Virus record (IMG/VR): IMGVR_UViG_3300024518_004225
Location: 1 to 22,009 of that record
Source: a virus
Length of the DNA stretch: 22,009 nt
Reading direction: 5' to 3' (one strand)
In this document: positions 19,257 through 22,009 of the stretch, one piece after another
Position numbering within the stretch: the stretch's first letter is position 1
How the letters are laid out: each line of letters begins with the position of its first letter
The notes under the pieces: generated by a model
Seen by the model: the letters and a program-made list of their open reading frames with translations, nothing else
The model's database searches: none
Told to the model about the DNA's origin: nothing
Made by a program: the position numbers and the translations under genes

Positions 19257-22009
19257 CCACGTCAAAGTTCACAGCAGTCCACGTTGACGGCTATGGACTG
19301 AGGGGCAATTCCCCCCTTTTCAACGATTCGGCTGCCACGATAATTGCGCGCAACCATTCGGCTGCGAACGCTAAAGGGTATGCATTTTTCAAGTTTGCAG
19401 TTTCGGGCATTGAGCCCGGTGCAACAATTGATGCTGCCGCCATTCGCCTGACCGGACAAAATGGTTCAAACAGTCTAGGTGGTGGCAGCGATATCAAGAT
19501 TTCGGTGCAGGACGACATCACCGATTTCACTATCTCCAATACAGCTACGACGCGCCCCGTCTACTTTCTTGAAACCAGCGTCACCCTAACCTCAGATGGA
19601 GTGAACGACTACGTTTACTTCGATGATTCCTACTCAACTTACACGGATGGAACGGGGCCGGTAACTGGCGGTGCCTCCGTCGGAAGCAGCGCCGACTTTT
19701 GGTCACCAGATATAGGGTCGCTCCTTCAAGATCTCGTTGACGACCCATCGTGGACCACAGGAACCCATTACATCACCATCTGGATTTGGGGACAAACTAC
19801 AGCCAGTGCCGGTGTGTTCACTGTCTACTCAAGTGAGAACGTTTCAGGCGAACCAGACCCGTACCTGTACATTGATCACACCCCCCCCGTCTTCCCTGAC
19901 TCTATTGGGTCTGCTGAGGACGTCCCTTCTCTCGCGTGGATAAATACCCTCGAAGGAAGCTACTCGACTGCGACCCCGGACTACTACGACGCTACCCAAA
20001 ACGGAATCGGGGCAGTATCTGACAACGACTTCACTCTGCGCTGTAACGCTAGCACTACCGCTGGTAGCGAAGACTATTTCCAAGTAAAGATTCCTACCAT
20101 TCCTTGGGCGGAAACGCTGACTGGGTTCACTTACCGTAGCAATATGCAAACTGCGGGAACTACTACTATAGATGGTAATCTGGCAGTAGTTAAAACTGGC
20201 TTAGGAACGATTACCGATGGAGTCGTCGATGGTATCTCTGACCTGTACGACGCTTTCATTGTTGGCGGGGGAACTCCTGTAGCATGGACTGTTACTGCCG
20301 CCAAGGGCAGCACTGCAGAGACGCCGGACCTCTCTGATCTAGCGAATGATATTTTGCAAGACGTTGGCTACGACCCTTTGACGGACACTCTCTCAATTAT
20401 TTTCAAGGGGTCTAACAGTGTTGATGAGGTAGCCTCACTGTACAATGCCACGAATGGGTCCGGCTATGTCCCCAAACCTCTTTTCGATTGGGCACCACTC
20501 CACCGAGTGAAAGCAGTGGACAGCGTTAGCTCCAGTGAGAGCGTGGGTAGCCCCGAGATAACTTTCTTTGATACAGGGATCTTGCGAGACCTAGGAGATA
20601 GGTCTGGGGTGTACGCGTCTCCCGTCCTAAACGGAAACCTTGGGTGGGATGTTTCATCTGTTGCGACGTCGAGTAACCAAATCGACAAGTTGATGGACAA
20701 GGACTTTGCGTCACCAAGTGCCACTTCGTACTTTAAGACCGACAACACCGCTAATAGCTGGTTCTCACTTGATTTTGGTGTTGCAGTTCAAGTCGATGCT
20801 TACACCATCATGCCTTCGAACGAAGGCTACTTACTTCGAAACTGGAAACTGCAGGGGTCGAGCGACAATTCTATTTGGACTGATGTCGATATTAGAATCA
20901 GCGACAGTGAAATTGCAACGACTTCTGACCTTGGTCATTTTGTTTGCTCCGAAAGTGGAGATGTCGGATATTATCGGTACTACAGGCTGCTTCAGGACGG
21001 ACTGAACGCTGACGCCGATAACGTTCTTGCGATTGAGCAGATAGAATTTAATGGGGACCATCCGGGCTTCAGTGGGATCACACTGGATACGCTCCCCGAA
21101 AACTACGTCGCAAAGCAGAGCACTCTTGCTGATTACACGGATACGGGAGGTATTTTCTACGGTCTCGGTACGGGATTCGGGGCGAGTAGTTGGTCGAATC
21201 CGGTCGATAATGTTGAGGTTAGTTACTCCCAGTCCAGCGTTTTCTCAGGGCGAACGTTGAATCAGGTTTCAGATCATGCTTCGGCTACTTGGACGTCAGG
21301 TTCAGGCAACTCTCACTGGGGTAAATGGGACTTCGGTACAACCAACGAGGTGAACGTCAAAGGCATCGCCTTGAACTCTCACGCAACGCTCAACGAAGCT
21401 CTTCAGAATTTTGTGGTGGAGGGGTCAGACAACGACTCTGACTGGACGACACTAGTAACGGTTGGAACTAGAGATCCACTTGTCACTACGGAAGTTTTCT
21501 ACTGGGCCGACGATATTGAAGATACGACGACATGGAGATACCTTCGCTATACCGTCACCATGAGTTCATCTCGCGCTCGTATAACTGAGCTTGACTTTTA
21601 CGGGTTTGTGGGCGAACCTACTGCGGTTGTTTCCCCAGATTCTGTATCCTCTGGCGAGGACGTTAGCAATGTCACGATCACGGCAGGGGCTGTTACTGTT
21701 TCCCCAGATTCTGTCACCTCCGACGAGGATGTCAGTGAGCCCACAGTAACACTTGGGGCTGCTACTGTTTCCCCAGATTCTGTAACTTCTGACGAGGACG
21801 TTAGCGAGCCTACAGTAACGGCAGGGGCTGTTACTCTTTCCCCAGATTCTGTCACCTCCGACGAAGACGTCAATAACGTCACGATCACGGTTGGGGCCGT
21901 TACTCTTTCCCCAGATTCTGTATCTTCTGATGAAGATGTCAATGACGTCATAATAACGACTGGACCCGTTACTGTTTCCCCAGATTCCGTTCTGACTGAC
22001 GAGGACGTT
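19253..22009 (+). CDS. Large modular adhesin/tail protein, partial (919+ codons)
   Basis: Open from ATG 19253 to the end of the window without a stop. Modules: residues 1-210, a carbohydrate-binding-like beta sandwich (AFFKFAVSGIEPGATIDAAA and YITIWIW, DNRLRE/CBM96-like); 211-460, less clear; about 465-600 and 655-782, two discoidin (F5/8 type C)-like domains (NSWFSLDFGVAVQVDAYTI, LRNWKLQGSSDNSIWTDV; HWGKWDFGTTNEVNVKGIAL, FVVEGSDNDSDWTTLV); from 790, 23-residue repeats with core SPDSVTSDEDV. The motif also occurs singly as PDSIGSAEDVPS (about 215) and DSVSSSESVGSPE (about 422). Probably a receptor-binding or surface-decorating virion protein. A C8 tract at 19881-19888 lies in the coding frame. 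Expression is probably coupled to the leader ORF. Confidence 0.82.
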   Translation, partial: MTTSKFTAVHVDGYGLRGNSPLFNDSAATIIARNHSAANAKGYAFFKFAVSGIEPGATIDAAAIRLTGQNGSNSLGGGSDIKISVQDDITDFTISNTATTRPVYFLETSVTLTSDGVNDYVYFDDSYSTYTDGTGPVTGGASVGSSADFWSPDIGSLLQDLVDDPSWTTGTHYITIWIWGQTTASAGVFTVYSSENVSGEPDPYLYIDHTPPVFPDSIGSAEDVPSLAWINTLEGSYSTATPDYYDATQNGIGAVSDNDFTLRCNASTTAGSEDYFQVKIPTIPWAETLTGFTYRSNMQTAGTTTIDGNLAVVKTGLGTITDGVVDGISDLYDAFIVGGGTPVAWTVTAAKGSTAETPDLSDLANDILQDVGYDPLTDTLSIIFKGSNSVDEVASLYNATNGSGYVPKPLFDWAPLHRVKAVDSVSSSESVGSPEITFFDTGILRDLGDRSGVYASPVLNGNLGWDVSSVATSSNQIDKLMDKDFASPSATSYFKTDNTANSWFSLDFGVAVQVDAYTIMPSNEGYLLRNWKLQGSSDNSIWTDVDIRISDSEIATTSDLGHFVCSESGDVGYYRYYRLLQDGLNADADNVLAIEQIEFNGDHPGFSGITLDTLPENYVAKQSTLADYTDTGGIFYGLGTGFGASSWSNPVDNVEVSYSQSSVFSGRTLNQVSDHASATWTSGSGNSHWGKWDFGTTNEVNVKGIALNSHATLNEALQNFVVEGSDNDSDWTTLVTVGTRDPLVTTEVFYWADDIEDTTTWRYLRYTVTMSSSRARITELDFYGFVGEPTAVVSPDSVSSGEDVSNVTITAGAVTVSPDSVTSDEDVSEPTVTLGAATVSPDSVTSDEDVSEPTVTAGAVTLSPDSVTSDEDVNNVTITVGAVTLSPDSVSSDEDVNDVIITTGPVTVSPDSVLTDEDV
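21620..22009 (+). repeat. 69-bp tandem repeats at adhesin 3' part
   Basis: Five full units and part of a sixth, each 69 bp (23 codons), with the TCCCCAGATT landmark at 21632, 21701, 21770, 21839, 21908 and 21977. Core reads VSPDSVTSDEDV followed by a variable SEPTVT/NNVTIT segment and Gly-Ala. The array continues past the window. Confidence 0.95.

Noticed and set aside
21598-21951. Ser/Thr-rich repeat frame on the minus strand
   Set aside because: Antisense shadow of the adhesin repeat array.

Overview
The window looks like part of a tailed (siphovirus-type, HK97-fold) bacteriophage or prophage of an actinobacterial host. The phage assignment rests on an HK97-type portal, prohead protease and major capsid protein in consecutive order, a RusA resolvase, a DnaC-like helicase loader, an initiator-like winged-helix protein and many very small genes overlapping by ATGA/GTGA/TAATG. 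The actinobacterial host is inferred from a WhiB-family iron-sulfur protein (16541-16786) and from at least six genes whose ATG lies 6-7 nt after a TAnnnT -10 element with no usable Shine-Dalgarno, the pattern of leaderless mRNAs. Base composition is near 50% GC by eye (not counted). No tRNA, integrase, terminase or endolysin was recognised.

Layout. (1) 41-2083, minus strand: small unknown genes plus a complete methionine aminopeptidase. The strand composition is extreme: the + strand is G/T-rich up to about 950 and A/C-rich from about 1030 to 2120, although all genes point the same way. (2) 2097-2442: an intergenic gap with a G-quadruplex motif and a promoter for the next operon. (3) 2443-3842, plus strand: RusA resolvase, HTH protein, helical protein, FmdB-like zinc ribbon. 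(4) 3892-6094, minus strand: small zinc-motif gene, 54-aa gene, Cas4/RecB-like PD-(D/E)XK nuclease, small beta protein, MazG-like pyrophosphohydrolase, small helical protein. (5) 6225-7917, minus strand: four nearly contiguous membrane-protein genes (PAS-domain membrane protein, XhlA-like protein, single-span anchored protein, holin-like protein). (6) 8092-9127, minus strand: zinc-motif protein and helicase loader. (7) 9164-11229, plus strand, divergent from 6: two HNH proteins, replication initiator-like protein with internal iteron-like repeats, and small genes. (8) 11229-16400: portal, basic micropeptide, acidic prohead protease, terminator, major capsid protein, terminator. (9) 16541-18337: WhiB, two small genes, glycosyltransferase. 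(10) 18359-22009: two conserved virion-type proteins, a 20-aa leader ORF, and a very large modular adhesin or tail protein that runs off the window.

How it fits together. Loader, initiator, RusA, MazG and the Cas4-like nuclease make a plausible DNA replication and recombination set. Portal, protease and capsid build the head; the protease carries a long acidic tail with a 9-residue repeat array that may act in scaffolding. The glycosyltransferase sits where a virion-decorating enzyme would be expected. The large last gene combines a carbohydrate-binding-like N-terminus, two discoidin-like domains and a 23-residue repeat array, which suggests surface binding. Points most worth checking: the membrane PAS cassette, the hairpin that hides the start of the adhesin gene behind a leader peptide, the origin-like repeats inside the initiator gene, and the repeat-rich protease tail.
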